A stretch of 64,000 nt of DNA, taken from assembly GCA_027484725.1 (NCBI GenBank), contig JAIXSK010000028.1:1-64000 (forward strand), read 5' to 3'. How positions within the stretch are numbered: position 1 is the first letter of the stretch; each line of letters starts with the position of its first letter. A model generated the notes under the pieces. That model saw nothing but the letters and a program-made list of their open reading frames with translations. It was not told where the DNA came from and made no database searches. This document shows, one piece after another, positions 1 through 9,644 of this stretch. The DNA comes from Flavobacterium sp. (lineage in GTDB: Bacteria > Bacteroidota > Bacteroidia > Flavobacteriales > Flavobacteriaceae). The translations under genes and the position numbers were made by a program.

Positions 1-2371
1 ATATCGTCGCATCTGGATTGACCGTAATAGTACCACTTTGCGTCGCTGTACCACAACCGCCTGTAGTGGTTAATGTATAATTAAACGTTCCTGTTGCAGT
101 CGGAGTTCCTGATAATGTATAGATATTACCACTTAAGGTTCCGGTAACACCCGGTGGTAAATTACTCGCGGTGATACCCGTAGCTCCATTGACCAAAGTA
201 TAAGATATCGGTGTGAATGAACTTGAATTAACACACAAAGTTTGAACATCTGTACCAGCAATACTCAGAGTCAAATCAACATCTGGACTAATCGAAATTG
301 TGCCAGCTAATAAGACAGTCCCACAACCACCCGAAGTGATAACCGTGTAATTGTATACTCCACTTGAAGACGGAGTTCCAGAAATAGTAAAATCACCGGA
401 AGCAGAAAATGAACCCGTAACTCCAGGAGGTAAATTAGATGCTGTCACAGAAGCAACACCATTCGTTGTATTATATACGATTGGAGTGATTGACGTATTG
501 ACACATACTGATTGATTATCATTACTCGTTGCTGAAAGAGTCATAGTGGCCAAATCAGTAACATTAATTGTTGTTGTAACAGAACAAACTGCAGTTCCAG
601 ATGTAGCTTGAACAGTAAAAGTATAAACCCCAGGAACATTTGGTATTCCTGATAAGGTGTAAATTCCTGAAGACAAGCTACCGGTTACCCCAGGAGGAAG
701 TGAGCCTCCCAAAATATTAACCGAATCTATACTATTAGTGGTTGAATATGTAATAGAAGGTAATATCGTATTGACACACAAGGTTTCACTCGTTGATGAA
801 GCTGCAAGAACACAACTACAAGAAACAATCTGAACTTGAGCTGTAGTTGAATAGGCAAGACACGGTGGATTTGCAGGTATTTGATAAGTGACCGTATATG
901 TGGTTTCAACACTTCCACTTGGGGTAATTGCTCCGGTATTCGGATCAATAATCAATCCGGACGGACTGGCTGAATAAGTTCCGCCTGTAGATAAAGAATT
1001 TTCCGTTACTGATTGAGGTATTGTTATATCAGTGCAATAAGGATTGGCATCATAAGAAATTGTTCCCGATGGAGCCCCTCCATTGATAACAAATGGTCGG
1101 ATGTTGTAACAACCCGTTAAAACCAAATCCTCCATACGAACATAAATAGTTGTAGGCACAGATGACACTTGAAAGGTTGCTAGATCAGCGTCCGAAAGAA
1201 AATTAATGTTGGTTGGTGCATCATTGGCAGCATCAGTAGGATCAGTGTAATACTTAATCGCATAATCAGTCGGGCTGGGAACTCCATTGAGAATGTGTGC
1301 ATTCTGATCAATATTTACAGTGTAAGGACCGGCGCCCGTGGTACAAATATCAATATTTTGCGGATCTAAAACCGGTAATGGCGGAGCTATATCAACAGTT
1401 ACACTTGCTTCAGCTGAAAAAGTAGTCCCATTTGGATTAGTATATTCAACAACCGCTTTATATACAGCCGGACCCGTTGGACATACATTTAGAGGGTTCT
1501 CGTTGACCAATCCGAAGGGTGCACCATCTTTAAACCAATGTAAAGTTGTAGGCACCAAAGGATTTGATAAAGACGGTATGAATTGATAAGATTGATTGTT
1601 AGCTGCCCAACAACCTCCATTCAAACCCGGATACGAAGTTCCTAGAGTACCGGTGGCATTAATGGTACCTATAATACCATTACCTCCGTTCCAACCAGGG
1701 CAACAAGTTCTGTTGTCAATATTGATATCAATAATATTTGTTCCCTCATGCAGTACAATTTGAAAAGTCTGCAAACCTACTCCGGTTCCGCAACTGTATT
1801 GTGGAAGTTGATTCCAATTGGCTACAAAAACGCGATTGGGCGCTGCGTTGACACCAGTATCCAAAACGTAATAATTGACATTTTGAACAGTAGGGTTTGT
1901 TACCGGAGGTGTTCTAATATCGGTATCTTGGTAGAGGCCAAAAATGGCGTTGCGAATTGGGCAAGCAGCACTCGGAATAACTCCAGTGTAATTCCAAGGG
2001 CAAAATCCTCCGGCATTGGCAATGTCAAAGCTAATCACACCATTTGAACCAATAATAACTTTGTTGTACGTATTGCCGTAAAAAGTAAAATCAAACGGCA
2101 TGTTAAAAACAGGCGACCAAACGTCATCTGCAGAAGCATTCAAAACCAACCCGCCCGTATAAGGGTAGTTAGGCGCATAAGTAACTTGCGTAGCAGTATA
2201 CGAATTGGTTTGGTGTAAAGTGGGATAAACAGCCGTTAGGCTTGTACAATCACCTGTATTACAGGCCGGTGTTGGCGTTGGCAAACTAACTTCAATGGTT
2301 GGTGCTTGTCCAATTGCATGAAACCAAAAAGTAAGAGCCATGAGCCCGGTTAATAGGAAGTTCTTTTTCAT
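1..2371 (-). CDS. Large secreted repeat protein, 5' part (runs off left edge)
   Basis: An open frame of 790 codons without a stop starts at ATG 2371-2369 and continues past the window edge, so the C-terminus is missing. The start MKKNFLLTGLMALTFWFHA is a Sec signal peptide ending near AIGQA. Residues about 60-260 form a Thr/Asn-rich region with several Cys pairs, typical of large flavobacterial surface proteins. The last 270 or so residues seen contain three tandem Ig/cadherin-like repeats of about 90 residues, marked by LCVNT, PPGVTGS, YTLSGTP and GGCGT. Proteins of this build are usually T9SS-exported adhesins or gliding-related proteins with a sorting domain at the C-terminus, but that end is not visible here. 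Function as an adhesin is inferred. Codon use and base composition resemble the neighbours. Confidence 0.85.
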   Translation of the reverse strand, partial: MKKNFLLTGLMALTFWFHAIGQAPTIEVSLPTPTPACNTGDCTSLTAVYPTLHQTNSYTATQVTYAPNYPYTGGLVLNASADDVWSPVFNMPFDFTFYGNTYNKVIIGSNGVISFDIANAGGFCPWNYTGVIPSAACPIRNAIFGLYQDTDIRTPPVTNPTVQNVNYYVLDTGVNAAPNRVFVANWNQLPQYSCGTGVGLQTFQIVLHEGTNIIDINIDNRTCCPGWNGGNGIIGTINATGTLGTSYPGLNGGCWAANNQSYQFIPSLSNPLVPTTLHWFKDGAPFGLVNENPLNVCPTGPAVYKAVVEYTNPNGTTFSAEASVTVDIAPPLPVLDPQNIDICTTGAGPYTVNIDQNAHILNGVPSPTDYAIKYYTDPTDAANDAPTNINFLSDADLATFQVSSVPTTIYVRMEDLVLTGCYNIRPFVINGGAPSGTISYDANPYCTDITIPQSVTENSLSTGGTYSASPSGLIIDPNTGAITPSGSVETTYTVTYQIPANPPCLAYSTTAQVQIVSCSCVLAASSTSETLCVNTILPSITYSTTNSIDSVNILGGSLPPGVTGSLSSGIYTLSGIPNVPGVYTFTVQATSGTAVCSVTTTINVTDLATMTLSATSNDNQSVCVNTSITPIVYNTTNGVASVTASNLPPGVTGSFSASGDFTISGTPSSSGVYNYTVITSGGCGTVLLAGTISISPDVDLTLSIAGTDVQTLCVNSSSFTPISYTLVNGATGITASNLPPGVTGTLSGNIYTLSGTPTATGTFNYTLTTTGGCGTATQSGTITVNPDATI

Positions 2372-2533
2372 TTTATTTTTTTTGACGGGAAATTTACGAA
2401 TTTTTTAATCTAATTTTCACTTATGTTTAAATAAAATTCATAAACAAAGCACATATCTTGGCGGCACCTTTAAAATCAATAGAAAAACACTAATCCAAGC
2501 CCGAAGATTTTAAATATGCTCGAATATTATTTT

Positions 2534-2541
2534 TATCTTTG
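2534..2541 (+). promoter_or_regulatory. Putative -7 box for folE
   Basis: TATCTTTG fits the flavobacterial -7 consensus TANNTTTG and lies 25 nt before the folE start. No clear TTG -33 box is seen at the usual distance, so this is a moderate call. Confidence 0.45.
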
Positions 2542-2566
2542 ACGGCTGAAAATCTTAACACCTATC

Positions 2567-3238
2567 ATGACAAACCCAAATGAGTTCCACGACGAAATCG
2601 GCGATGACCACATTTTTACTCAAGCCATGAACCCTGTCCGAAAAGACGCTTTTGATTTGAGTGACGAACAAAAAATTGAATCTATAAAAAAAGACGTTGA
2701 AAGCATCTTAAACACTTTAGGGATGGATTTGACCGACGACAGCCTTAAAGGAACTCCCAACCGAGTAGCCAAAATGTTTGTCAGAGAGATATTCGGCGGT
2801 TTAAACCCCAACAAAAAGCCTAGCTCATCTACCTTTGAAAACCAATATCGCTATGGCGAAATGCTGGTAGAGAAAAACATTACACTTTATTCTACTTGCG
2901 AGCACCATTTGCTGCCGATTATTGGCCGCGCACATGTGGCGTATGTGTCTACCGGAAAAGTAATCGGGCTTTCAAAAATGAACCGAATTGTTGATTATTA
3001 CGCCAAAAGACCTCAAGTGCAAGAGCGCTTAACCATGCAAATTGTTCAAGAATTACAACGCGTACTCAACACTGAAGACGTAGCTTGTGTCATTGACGCC
3101 AAACATTTGTGTGTGAACTCACGCGGAATTCGCGACATTGAAAGCAGCACCGTTACGGCAGAATACGGTGGGGTTTTTAAAGACGAGAACAAACGCAAGG
3201 AATTCTTAGAATATCTTAAATTAGAGACCAAATTTTAA
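2567..3238 (+). CDS. folE: GTP cyclohydrolase I FolE
   Basis: FolE converts GTP to 7,8-dihydroneopterin triphosphate, the first step to tetrahydrofolate and other pterins, in the cytoplasm. The 223-residue product has a variable N-terminal 30 residues and then the whole catalytic domain. The zinc and active-site residues are visible: Cys111 and His113/His114 in STCEHHLLP, and His180 with Cys182 in DAKHLCVNSRG. The GLSKMNRIVDYYAKRPQVQE segment is diagnostic for the type IA family. The start is the first ATG after a TANNTTTG box. It is read in the same direction as cysS but is separated from it by an interspersed repeat, so co-transcription is uncertain. Confidence 0.97.
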   Translation: MTNPNEFHDEIGDDHIFTQAMNPVRKDAFDLSDEQKIESIKKDVESILNTLGMDLTDDSLKGTPNRVAKMFVREIFGGLNPNKKPSSSTFENQYRYGEMLVEKNITLYSTCEHHLLPIIGRAHVAYVSTGKVIGLSKMNRIVDYYAKRPQVQERLTMQIVQELQRVLNTEDVACVIDAKHLCVNSRGIRDIESSTVTAEYGGVFKDENKRKEFLEYLKLETKF

Positions 3239-3251
3239 TAGAATTCGCTCA

Positions 3252-3325
3252 CCCCTAGCCCCGATAGAGCCGGCATCCTCCCGAGCCATCGGGAGATAAA
3301 GGCGAAAGCGGGAATAGCTTCAAAT
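3252..3325. repeat. Interspersed hairpin repeat, copy A
   Basis: About 74 nt beginning CCCTAGCCCCGAT and ending AGCTTCAAAT, with a central perfect hairpin CTCCCGA-gcca-TCGGGAG at 3278-3295. The same outer blocks occur at 6371-6469 around a different central hairpin. This pattern of conserved flanks and a variable stem suggests a small non-autonomous repeat family. It lies only 10 nt before the cysS start and may belong to its leader. Confidence 0.6.
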
Positions 3326-3334
3326 AAATAAACA

Positions 3335-4825
3335 ATGACACCACTCTACCCTAGCCAAACGTTGAGAATTTACAATTCGCTTTCGAGCGAAAAAGAAGTA
3401 TTCACACCGCTTCATGCGGGCAATGTAGGCATGTATGTTTGCGGACCTACGGTATACAGCAATGTGCATATGGGCAATGTGCGCACGTTTATGTCCTTTG
3501 ATATGATTTACAGGTATTTGCTGCATTTGGGTTACAAAGTACGTTATGTGCGCAATATTACGGATGCCGGACATTTAACCGATGATGGAAATGTTGACAA
3601 CGACCGATTTGTCAAACAATCGCGCTTAGAAAAACTCGAACCGATGGAAGTGGTTCAAAAATATACCGTTGATTTCAGAAAAGTGTTGGACGAATTTAAT
3701 TTTTTACCGCCCACCATTGAACCAACAGCCACCGGACACATCGTGGAGCAAATTGAATTGACCCAAAAACTCATTGACACCGGATTTGCCTATGAAAGTC
3801 AAGGCTCTGTTTATTTTGATGTATTGGAATACAACAAACGCGGGCTTAATTACGGCGAACTCAACAATAGAAATATTGAAGATTTAATTGCTAATACCCG
3901 CGATTTAGACGGTCAGAACGAAAAGAAAAACCCACAAGATTTTGCCCTTTGGAAAAAAGCCTCCCCGGCGCACATTATGCGTTGGAACTCACCTTGGGGC
4001 GAAGGTTTTCCGGGATGGCATTTAGAGTGTACAGCTATGAGCACCAAATACCTCGGGCAACAATTTGATATTCATGGAGGCGGAATGGATTTGAAGTTTC
4101 CGCACCACGAATGTGAAATTGCCCAAGGAAAAGCATGCAACGGACACACACCCGTCAATTATTGGATGCACACCAACATGCTTACCATGAACGGGCTGCG
4201 CATGAGTAAATCTACCGGTAATTATATTTTGCCGATGGAACTTGTAAACGGCAACAATGATTTTTTTGAAAAAGAATTCCACCCGAGCATCGTGCGTTTT
4301 TGCTTTATGCAAGCGCATTACCGCAGCGTTTTGGATATTTCTAATGATGCCATGATGGCCAGCGAAAAAGGATTTAATCGTTTGATGGAAGCCATGGACA
4401 AACTCAAATCATTAACGGCTTCAACAAGTTCATCTCTGGATATTGCTGCTTGGAAGAACGCTTGTTACGAAGCCATGAACGACGACTTCAACACACCGAT
4501 TATGATTTCGCATTTGTTTGAAGGCGTTCGATTCATCAACCTGGTCAATGACGGAACAGCTACTTTAAATGCGACTGATTTGGACTTACTGGAACAAACC
4601 ATGAACACTTTTGTGTATGATGTTTTAGGCTTGGTAAATGAAAAAGAAAGCGGAAGTCAAAATCATATGAAAAAATTGGAAGGCACCGTTGAACTTTTGA
4701 TTCAAATGCGCAACCAAGCAAGAGCCGACAGAAACTTTGCGTTGTCAGATCAGATTCGCGATCAATTGTTGGCGCTGGGCATTCAGCTGAAAGACGGAAA
4801 AGAAGGAACCACCTTCACGCTATAA
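3335..4825 (+). CDS. cysS: Cysteinyl-tRNA synthetase CysS
   Basis: CysS is a class I aminoacyl-tRNA synthetase that charges tRNA-Cys in the cytoplasm. The 496-residue length fits the family. The HIGH motif appears as HMGN (residues 45-48) just after the zinc ligand Cys36 in YVCGPTV. The other zinc-site residues are in [10 protein letters not shown] and [10 protein letters not shown], and KMSKS appears as RMSKSTGNY near residue 290. The C-terminal helical tRNA-binding region is complete. The gene follows the repeat element and ends 4 nt before a strong terminator hairpin. Confidence 0.97.
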   Translation: MTPLYPSQTLRIYNSLSSEKEVFTPLHAGNVGMYVCGPTVYSNVHMGNVRTFMSFDMIYRYLLHLGYKVRYVRNITDAGHLTDDGNVDNDRFVKQSRLEKLEPMEVVQKYTVDFRKVLDEFNFLPPTIEPTATGHIVEQIELTQKLIDTGFAYESQGSVYFDVLEYNKRGLNYGELNNRNIEDLIANTRDLDGQNEKKNPQDFALWKKASPAHIMRWNSPWGEGFPGWHLECTAMSTKYLGQQFDIHGGGMDLKFPHHECEIAQGKACNGHTPVNYWMHTNMLTMNGLRMSKSTGNYILPMELVNGNNDFFEKEFHPSIVRFCFMQAHYRSVLDISNDAMMASEKGFNRLMEAMDKLKSLTASTSSSLDIAAWKNACYEAMNDDFNTPIMISHLFEGVRFINLVNDGTATLNATDLDLLEQTMNTFVYDVLGLVNEKESGSQNHMKKLEGTVELLIQMRNQARADRNFALSDQIRDQLLALGIQLKDGKEGTTFTL

Positions 4826-4829
4826 AAAC

Positions 4830-4857
4830 TGGCCGGTTGCAAAACCGGCTTTTATTT
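4830..4857 (+). terminator. Rho-independent terminator of cysS
   Basis: The stem GCCGGTT (4832-4838) pairs with AACCGGC (4843-4849) and is followed by the U-rich tract TTTTATTTT. The tract ends at the yidD start codon (4859), so terminator and downstream initiation region are fused. Confidence 0.75.
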
Positions 4858-4858
4858 T

Positions 4859-5116
4859 ATGAAAACTTTTGTATCACACATCATTCAGAAACCGTTGATT
4901 GCTTTGGTTCGGTTTTATCAATACGGAATCTCACCGTTTACGCCAGCCTCATGTCGGTTTGAGCCCACTTGTTCGCAATATGCTATTGAGGCTATTCAAA
5001 CACATGGTTTGCGCAAAGGCGGATGGTTGGCGCTGAAAAGAATAAGCCGATGTCATCCGTGGGGCGCTTCGGGCTATGATCCGGTTCCGGATAAAAAAAG
5101 CCCGCACAAGCACTGA
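4859..5116 (+). CDS. yidD: Membrane protein insertion efficiency factor YidD
   Basis: YidD is a small, inner-face membrane-associated protein that assists YidC-dependent insertion of membrane proteins. The 85-residue product carries the family signature [18 protein letters not shown] with its conserved cysteines, followed by [18 protein letters not shown] and GYDPVP. An amphipathic N-terminal helix precedes these. The ATG starts directly after the cysS terminator U-tract, so expression probably needs read-through or an internal promoter. lgt follows 54 nt downstream on the same strand; both genes belong to envelope biogenesis. Confidence 0.95.
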   Translation: MKTFVSHIIQKPLIALVRFYQYGISPFTPASCRFEPTCSQYAIEAIQTHGLRKGGWLALKRISRCHPWGASGYDPVPDKKSPHKH

Positions 5117-5170
5117 GCATTCTGGCTAATTTTTATATTTTTACACTCTAACACCCAAACCCTAACCTAT

Positions 5171-6103
5171 ATGAGCACTGCTTTATCGATAATTTGGAAC
5201 CCGACCGAAGGTATAGATCTTGGTTTTTTTGTCATTCGCTATTACAGTTTGATGTTTGTCATTGCCTTTGGGTTGGGTTGGTACATCATGAAACGCATTT
5301 TTGAACGCGAAAACGAATCGTTAGAAAAACTTGATTCGCTTTTTATCTGGACCGTATTGGCTACTTTGTTGGGCGCTCGTTTGGGGCATGTGTTTTTTTA
5401 TGATTGGGAATATTACAGCAATCATTTATCCGAAATTTTGCTGCCGTTTAAGTTTTCACCGAATTTTGAATTTACCGGATTTCAAGGTTTGGCGAGTCAC
5501 GGAGCAGCCATTGCCATTATTGCTTCAATGTATTTCTTCAGCAAAAACGTTATGAAGCGTCCACTGCTTTGGGTTCTTGACAGAGTGGTAATTCCGGTGG
5601 CCAGCGGAGCTATTTTTGTGCGTATTGGCAACTTTTTCAACTCAGAAATCATTGGACATACCACTGATTCTGCTTTGGGTATTAGGTTTGTGCGCGATCA
5701 ATTCTCAGCGCGGGAAGCCATGATCAAAACACAATTGAGCAACGCCAACGATGCTTATAACGCCATCGTTCACGACCCAAAATTCAGTGCCTTTTTGCAA
5801 GAAGTTCCGGCGCGTCATCCGGCTCAATTATACGAATCTGTTTGTTATATTTTTGTGTTCGCCTTATTGTTTTATTTATACTGGAGAACCAATATTCGTG
5901 AGCGTTTAGGCTTTTTATTCGGACTTTTTTTAATCCTGCTTTGGTCAGTGCGCTTTGCCGTGGAATATGTCAAAGAAAGCCAAGGCGGATTTGAAGAATA
6001 CTTAGGTTTGTTCTCAACCGGTCAATGGCTCAGTATTCCGTTTATTTTGATAGGATTTTACTTTGTGATTACGGCCGACAAACCCGTGGAAGGCGAAGAA
6101 TAA
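5171..6103 (+). CDS. lgt: Prolipoprotein diacylglyceryl transferase Lgt
   Basis: Lgt transfers diacylglycerol from phosphatidylglycerol to the lipobox cysteine of prolipoproteins in the inner membrane, the first step of lipoprotein maturation. The 310-residue product has about seven hydrophobic segments. Family landmarks are visible: FVIRYYSLMF near the N-terminus, GLASHGAAIA containing the conserved HG pair, the signature VRIGNFFNSEIIG, and HPAQLYES. An insert of about 40 residues between NSEIIG and HPAQLYES is longer than in E. coli but usual in Bacteroidota. Several lipoprotein genes in the window would be clients. Confidence 0.96.
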   Translation: MSTALSIIWNPTEGIDLGFFVIRYYSLMFVIAFGLGWYIMKRIFERENESLEKLDSLFIWTVLATLLGARLGHVFFYDWEYYSNHLSEILLPFKFSPNFEFTGFQGLASHGAAIAIIASMYFFSKNVMKRPLLWVLDRVVIPVASGAIFVRIGNFFNSEIIGHTTDSALGIRFVRDQFSAREAMIKTQLSNANDAYNAIVHDPKFSAFLQEVPARHPAQLYESVCYIFVFALLFYLYWRTNIRERLGFLFGLFLILLWSVRFAVEYVKESQGGFEEYLGLFSTGQWLSIPFILIGFYFVITADKPVEGEE

Positions 6104-6132
6104 AAACTACTTAACTCAAAAAATATTAGAAT

Positions 6133-6161
6133 AGCTCGACTTGATGGTCGGGCTTTTTTTT
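6133..6161 (+). terminator. Rho-independent terminator of lgt
   Basis: AGCTCGAC (6133-6140) pairs with GTCGGGCT (6147-6154), with one G-U pair, followed by a run of T. It lies 30 nt after the lgt stop codon. Confidence 0.75.
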
Positions 6162-6370
6162 GAATATGAATAGAATCCTTTTACAAATCAATACTACTTT
6201 GAGTAGTAGCCATAAGAGATTGCAGATGGCTTTGTAAAAAAAATTCTGAGCTTTAGCAGGAACATTAAAATCAATGATGGCCAACATAAAGCAATATTGA
6301 ACGCTAAAATCATGGACATTCATTGATTGGTTTTATTCAGAATAAGTCAGGAATTCAAAGTAACACTGCT
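6162..6370. other. Intergenic DNA without a supported gene
   Basis: This stretch between the lgt terminator and the repeat copy has only a 65-codon minus-strand frame (6126-6323). That frame runs through the lgt terminator, has an odd composition and matches no family I recognise. No RNA gene was recognised. Confidence 0.5.
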
Positions 6371-6469
6371 GCCCTAGCCCGGATGGAAGCGGCATCCTTT
6401 TGAACCTGCGAGGTTTTGAAAACCTTGTAGGTTTAAAAGATATAGCGTACAGCCGGATCAGCTTCTAAT
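6371..6469. repeat. Interspersed hairpin repeat, copy B
   Basis: About 99 nt beginning GCCCTAGCCCGGAT and ending AGCTTCTAAT. The central part forms a long imperfect hairpin: AACCTGCGAGGTTTT at 6403-6417 against AAAACCTTGTAGGTT at 6419-6433, extended outward by ATCCTTTT/AAAAGAT. The outer blocks (CCCTAGCCC, GGCATCCT, GATA, AGCG, AGCTTC) match copy A at 3252-3325, while the stem sequence is unrelated. Confidence 0.6.
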
Positions 6470-6486
6470 AATCAATGGAACTCAAA

Positions 6487-6519
6487 TAAAAAAGCCCGAT
6501 ATTACTACCGGGCTTTTTA
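6487..6519 (-). terminator. Rho-independent terminator of secDF (bidirectional shape)
   Basis: AAAAAGCCCG and CGGGCTTTTT flank a short loop, 18 nt past the secDF stop codon. The symmetric A and T tracts would let it act in both directions. Confidence 0.75.
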
Positions 6520-6536
6520 TTTTATATGAACTAAAA

Positions 6537-9518
6537 TTAGTCTCTGTTGTGCTCTTCTTCGATGCGTTGGTGCTCTTCTTTAGAGATGGTGTCGCACAAT
6601 ACCGGCGTTGCGATAAAGAGAGATGAATAGGTACCAACAACGATACCTATCAACATCGCGAAGATAAATCCGCGGATGGACTCACCGCCAAAGATGAACA
6701 TGATGAGCAATACCAAAATCATGGTGAGTGAGGTATTGATGGTTCTGGACATCGTAGAGTTAATTGATTGGTTGACAATTTGGTTGAAGTTGCCTTTGGC
6801 TTTACCGCCTAAGTATTCACGTACACGGTCAAATACAATTACGGTATCGTTCATAGAATAACCAATTACGGTAAGAATCGCCGCAATGAAGTGCTGATCG
6901 ATTTCCATACCGAATGGCATGTATTTCCAAAGCAACGAGTACATACCCAATACAAAGATGACGTCATGCGCAACCGCAGCCAAAGCTCCTAAGCTGTACT
7001 GCCATTTTCTGAACGAGATAACCAAGTACAAGCATACAATGAGCATAGCTCCGAGTACCGCCCAATATGAGTTGGTTTTGATATCGTCAGAAACCGATGC
7101 GCTTACTTTATATCCGTGCAATACACCATATTTTTTACCATCGTAAATGTTGACGAATTTGTCATAAGTCATGCTGGCATCAAAGTGTTTTTTAAGCGTA
7201 TTGTAAAGAATCTCGTTTACTTGGTGATCTACCTCTGTTCCTGATTCGTTCACACGGTATTTGGTGGTAATTTTTAATTGATTGTCTTTTCCGAAAATTT
7301 TGGCTTCAGCACTACCATCGAATACTGGTAACAATTCAGCTTTAACTTCTTCGGCAGAAACCGGTTTTTCAAAGCGAACTTCAAAAGTACGTCCTCCTTC
7401 AAAGTCAACACCGTAGTTCAAACCGTGGGTCGCTAATGAAACAACACTCACCACACAAACTACCAATGAGAAAATGTAGGTGTATTTTTTAATTCCCAAG
7501 AAATCAAAGTGGAAATTGGTAAAGAAGTTTTTAGAGAAGTTCGTTGTAAAGGTTAATTTGTTGCCTTTGCTCAAACTCCAATCTAAAAGAATTCTTGAAA
7601 TAAAAATAGAGGTAAACAATGAAGTAGCAATACCAATTAATAAGGTAGTAGCAAAACCTTGGATAGGCCCTGTACCGAAAATCAACAATACCGCACCAGT
7701 TAATACGTGGGTTACGTTGGCATCTACAATAGAACGCATCGCACCTTTCCATCCGAAGGAAGCTTTGATGGCTTCATCAATGGCTTTTCCGGCACGCAAT
7801 TCTTCTTTGGCGCGTTCGTAAATAATGATGTTGGCATCAACCGCCGTACCCATCGTGAGCACGATACCGGCAATACCCGGCAAGGTCAAAACAGCTCCTA
7901 AGCTGGCCAAAATACCAAACAAGAACAACAAGTTTACAAGCAAAGCCAAGTTGGCATACCAACCTGATTTTCCGTAATACACCAACATCCACAAAGCAAC
8001 GATTAGTAAACCGATGATGGATGAAGTGGTTCCGTTGTCAATTGCTTCTTGACCCAATGATGGGCCAACAACTTCTGACTGAACAATCTCGGCAGCAGCA
8101 GGCAATTTACCCGCACGCAATACGTTGGCTAAGTCTTTGGTTTCTGTGACATCAAAAACACCTGAAATTTCTGAACGACCGCCAGAGATTGGCCCACTGG
8201 TAACACCAGGTGCAGAATAAACGATGTCATCCAGTACAATAGCAATATATCCTTTAGTACTGTATGCTTTTCCGGTTAATTCTTCCCAAGCTTTAGCACC
8301 AGCACCATTCATTTGCATGGTGACCGATGGTTTGCCCAATTGGTCGAAGGAATCTTTGGCATCAGTAACTACACCACCACTCAAATTAGCTTGGTTGTTG
8401 CGGTTTCCTTTTAATGCGTATAAAGCAACCGTAGTAACTTCTTTTTTGGTTTTTTCATCCACATCTGTAGATGGTTTTCCCCAAACGAATTTGGCATAAC
8501 GCTTATCAGCTGGCAATAAAGCTCTGATGTCAGTACGTTTGAAATAGTTGTTAACCGCAGCCGTATCTTTCGGGTCAAACAAAGCCAAAACCGGCCCACC
8601 GCCTTGACCCACCATTTTATCAATGAGCGGATTGTTTCCTTTTTTGGTGGCAGTTGAATCTTTTGCTTTGTCATCGGTCAACAATTTGTTGATCGAATCA
8701 TTCACCGCTGTTTTGGTTTCCTGAGCAGGAGCCGCTTTTTCTGTAGCTTTCAAAGCATTGTTGGCCGCCATCAAGAAGTTGCCCAAATCATCAATTTTGT
8801 AGGTTTCCCAGAACTCTAATTGAGCGGTACTTTGCAATAATCTTTTGATACGATCTACATCTTTAGCCCCAGGAAGCTCTACCAAGATTCTTCCGGATTG
8901 ACCTAATTTTTGGATATTCGGTTGGGTTACACCAAATTTATCGATACGTTTTCTAAGCACTTCAAAAGCACTCTCAATAGACTCGGCCACTTTTCTGCGG
9001 ATGACTTTTTTAGCTTCATCATCAGACATTTTAAAGTTGATTTCATCGCCCATATTTTTGTTGGCGAAGATATCCGGCGATGCTAACTTAGTAGTCCCTT
9101 TGGCAGCTGCTTCAAATTCTCTAAAAAACACATCTAGGTAATCTTCATTACCTTGTCTGTTTTTGGTGGCATTGGCTAAGGCCTCGTTGAAAACCGGATT
9201 TTTAGAATTGTTGGCCAAACCTTTGACGATGTCTTTTACCGACACCTGGAGCTGTACATTGATACCGCCCTCAAGGTCCAAACCTTTGTTGATTTTCTTT
9301 TCTTTTACCTCATTATACGTGAAATCGGTAAAGCCCAAATTGAACACTTTTACCTTCCCGATGGAATCAAGATATTTCACTTCTTTTTCGGTGTTCCCTT
9401 TCGCATAAATCTTCGCGTCATTTTCTACGTTATGCGCAACGAAGGTGAAAGTGAGCTGGTAAATACTTACCAATGCAAATAAAATTGCAAAGAATTTAAC
9501 GAGTCCTCTATTCTGCAT
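6537..9518 (-). CDS. secDF: Fused protein translocase subunit SecDF
   Basis: SecDF uses the proton gradient to help SecYEG complete protein export. Here SecD and SecF are one 993-residue polypeptide, the usual arrangement in Bacteroidota. The first transmembrane helix (residues about 8-28) is followed by a large periplasmic region and a block of five helices containing the conserved GTAVDANIIIYERAKEEL. The SecF half follows with its own first helix, a periplasmic domain starting near GVDFEGGRTFEV, and the conserved IGYSMNDTVIVFDRVREYL. The Asp residues in VDANI and MNDTV correspond to the proton-path positions. A region rich in Lys, Thr and Ala lies within the SecD periplasmic part (about residues 255-300), an expansion common in the phylum. 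A 120-nt leader precedes the start. Confidence 0.97.
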   Translation of the reverse strand: MQNRGLVKFFAILFALVSIYQLTFTFVAHNVENDAKIYAKGNTEKEVKYLDSIGKVKVFNLGFTDFTYNEVKEKKINKGLDLEGGINVQLQVSVKDIVKGLANNSKNPVFNEALANATKNRQGNEDYLDVFFREFEAAAKGTTKLASPDIFANKNMGDEINFKMSDDEAKKVIRRKVAESIESAFEVLRKRIDKFGVTQPNIQKLGQSGRILVELPGAKDVDRIKRLLQSTAQLEFWETYKIDDLGNFLMAANNALKATEKAAPAQETKTAVNDSINKLLTDDKAKDSTATKKGNNPLIDKMVGQGGGPVLALFDPKDTAAVNNYFKRTDIRALLPADKRYAKFVWGKPSTDVDEKTKKEVTTVALYALKGNRNNQANLSGGVVTDAKDSFDQLGKPSVTMQMNGAGAKAWEELTGKAYSTKGYIAIVLDDIVYSAPGVTSGPISGGRSEISGVFDVTETKDLANVLRAGKLPAAAEIVQSEVVGPSLGQEAIDNGTTSSIIGLLIVALWMLVYYGKSGWYANLALLVNLLFLFGILASLGAVLTLPGIAGIVLTMGTAVDANIIIYERAKEELRAGKAIDEAIKASFGWKGAMRSIVDANVTHVLTGAVLLIFGTGPIQGFATTLLIGIATSLFTSIFISRILLDWSLSKGNKLTFTTNFSKNFFTNFHFDFLGIKKYTYIFSLVVCVVSVVSLATHGLNYGVDFEGGRTFEVRFEKPVSAEEVKAELLPVFDGSAEAKIFGKDNQLKITTKYRVNESGTEVDHQVNEILYNTLKKHFDASMTYDKFVNIYDGKKYGVLHGYKVSASVSDDIKTNSYWAVLGAMLIVCLYLVISFRKWQYSLGALAAVAHDVIFVLGMYSLLWKYMPFGMEIDQHFIAAILTVIGYSMNDTVIVFDRVREYLGGKAKGNFNQIVNQSINSTMSRTINTSLTMILVLLIMFIFGGESIRGFIFAMLIGIVVGTYSSLFIATPVLCDTISKEEHQRIEEEHNRD

Positions 9519-9644
9519 TATTACTAATAATTAATTAATTTCTGTTTGTAATATGAAACGTAATTGTTAAAACAACCGTTGAATTTTAAAATATTTTCAA
9601 AAAATATCAAAAACCCTAACAAAGGCTGTTTTTTATAAACCGAG

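Noticed and set aside
1..800. Regular repeats considered as a CRISPR array
   Set aside because: The period is about 270 nt, the repeats are degenerate and lie in a continuous coding frame.
6126..6323. 65-codon frame on the minus strand between lgt and secDF
   Set aside because: It passes through the lgt terminator, has no recognisable start region and no similarity to a known family; chance frame in AT-rich DNA.
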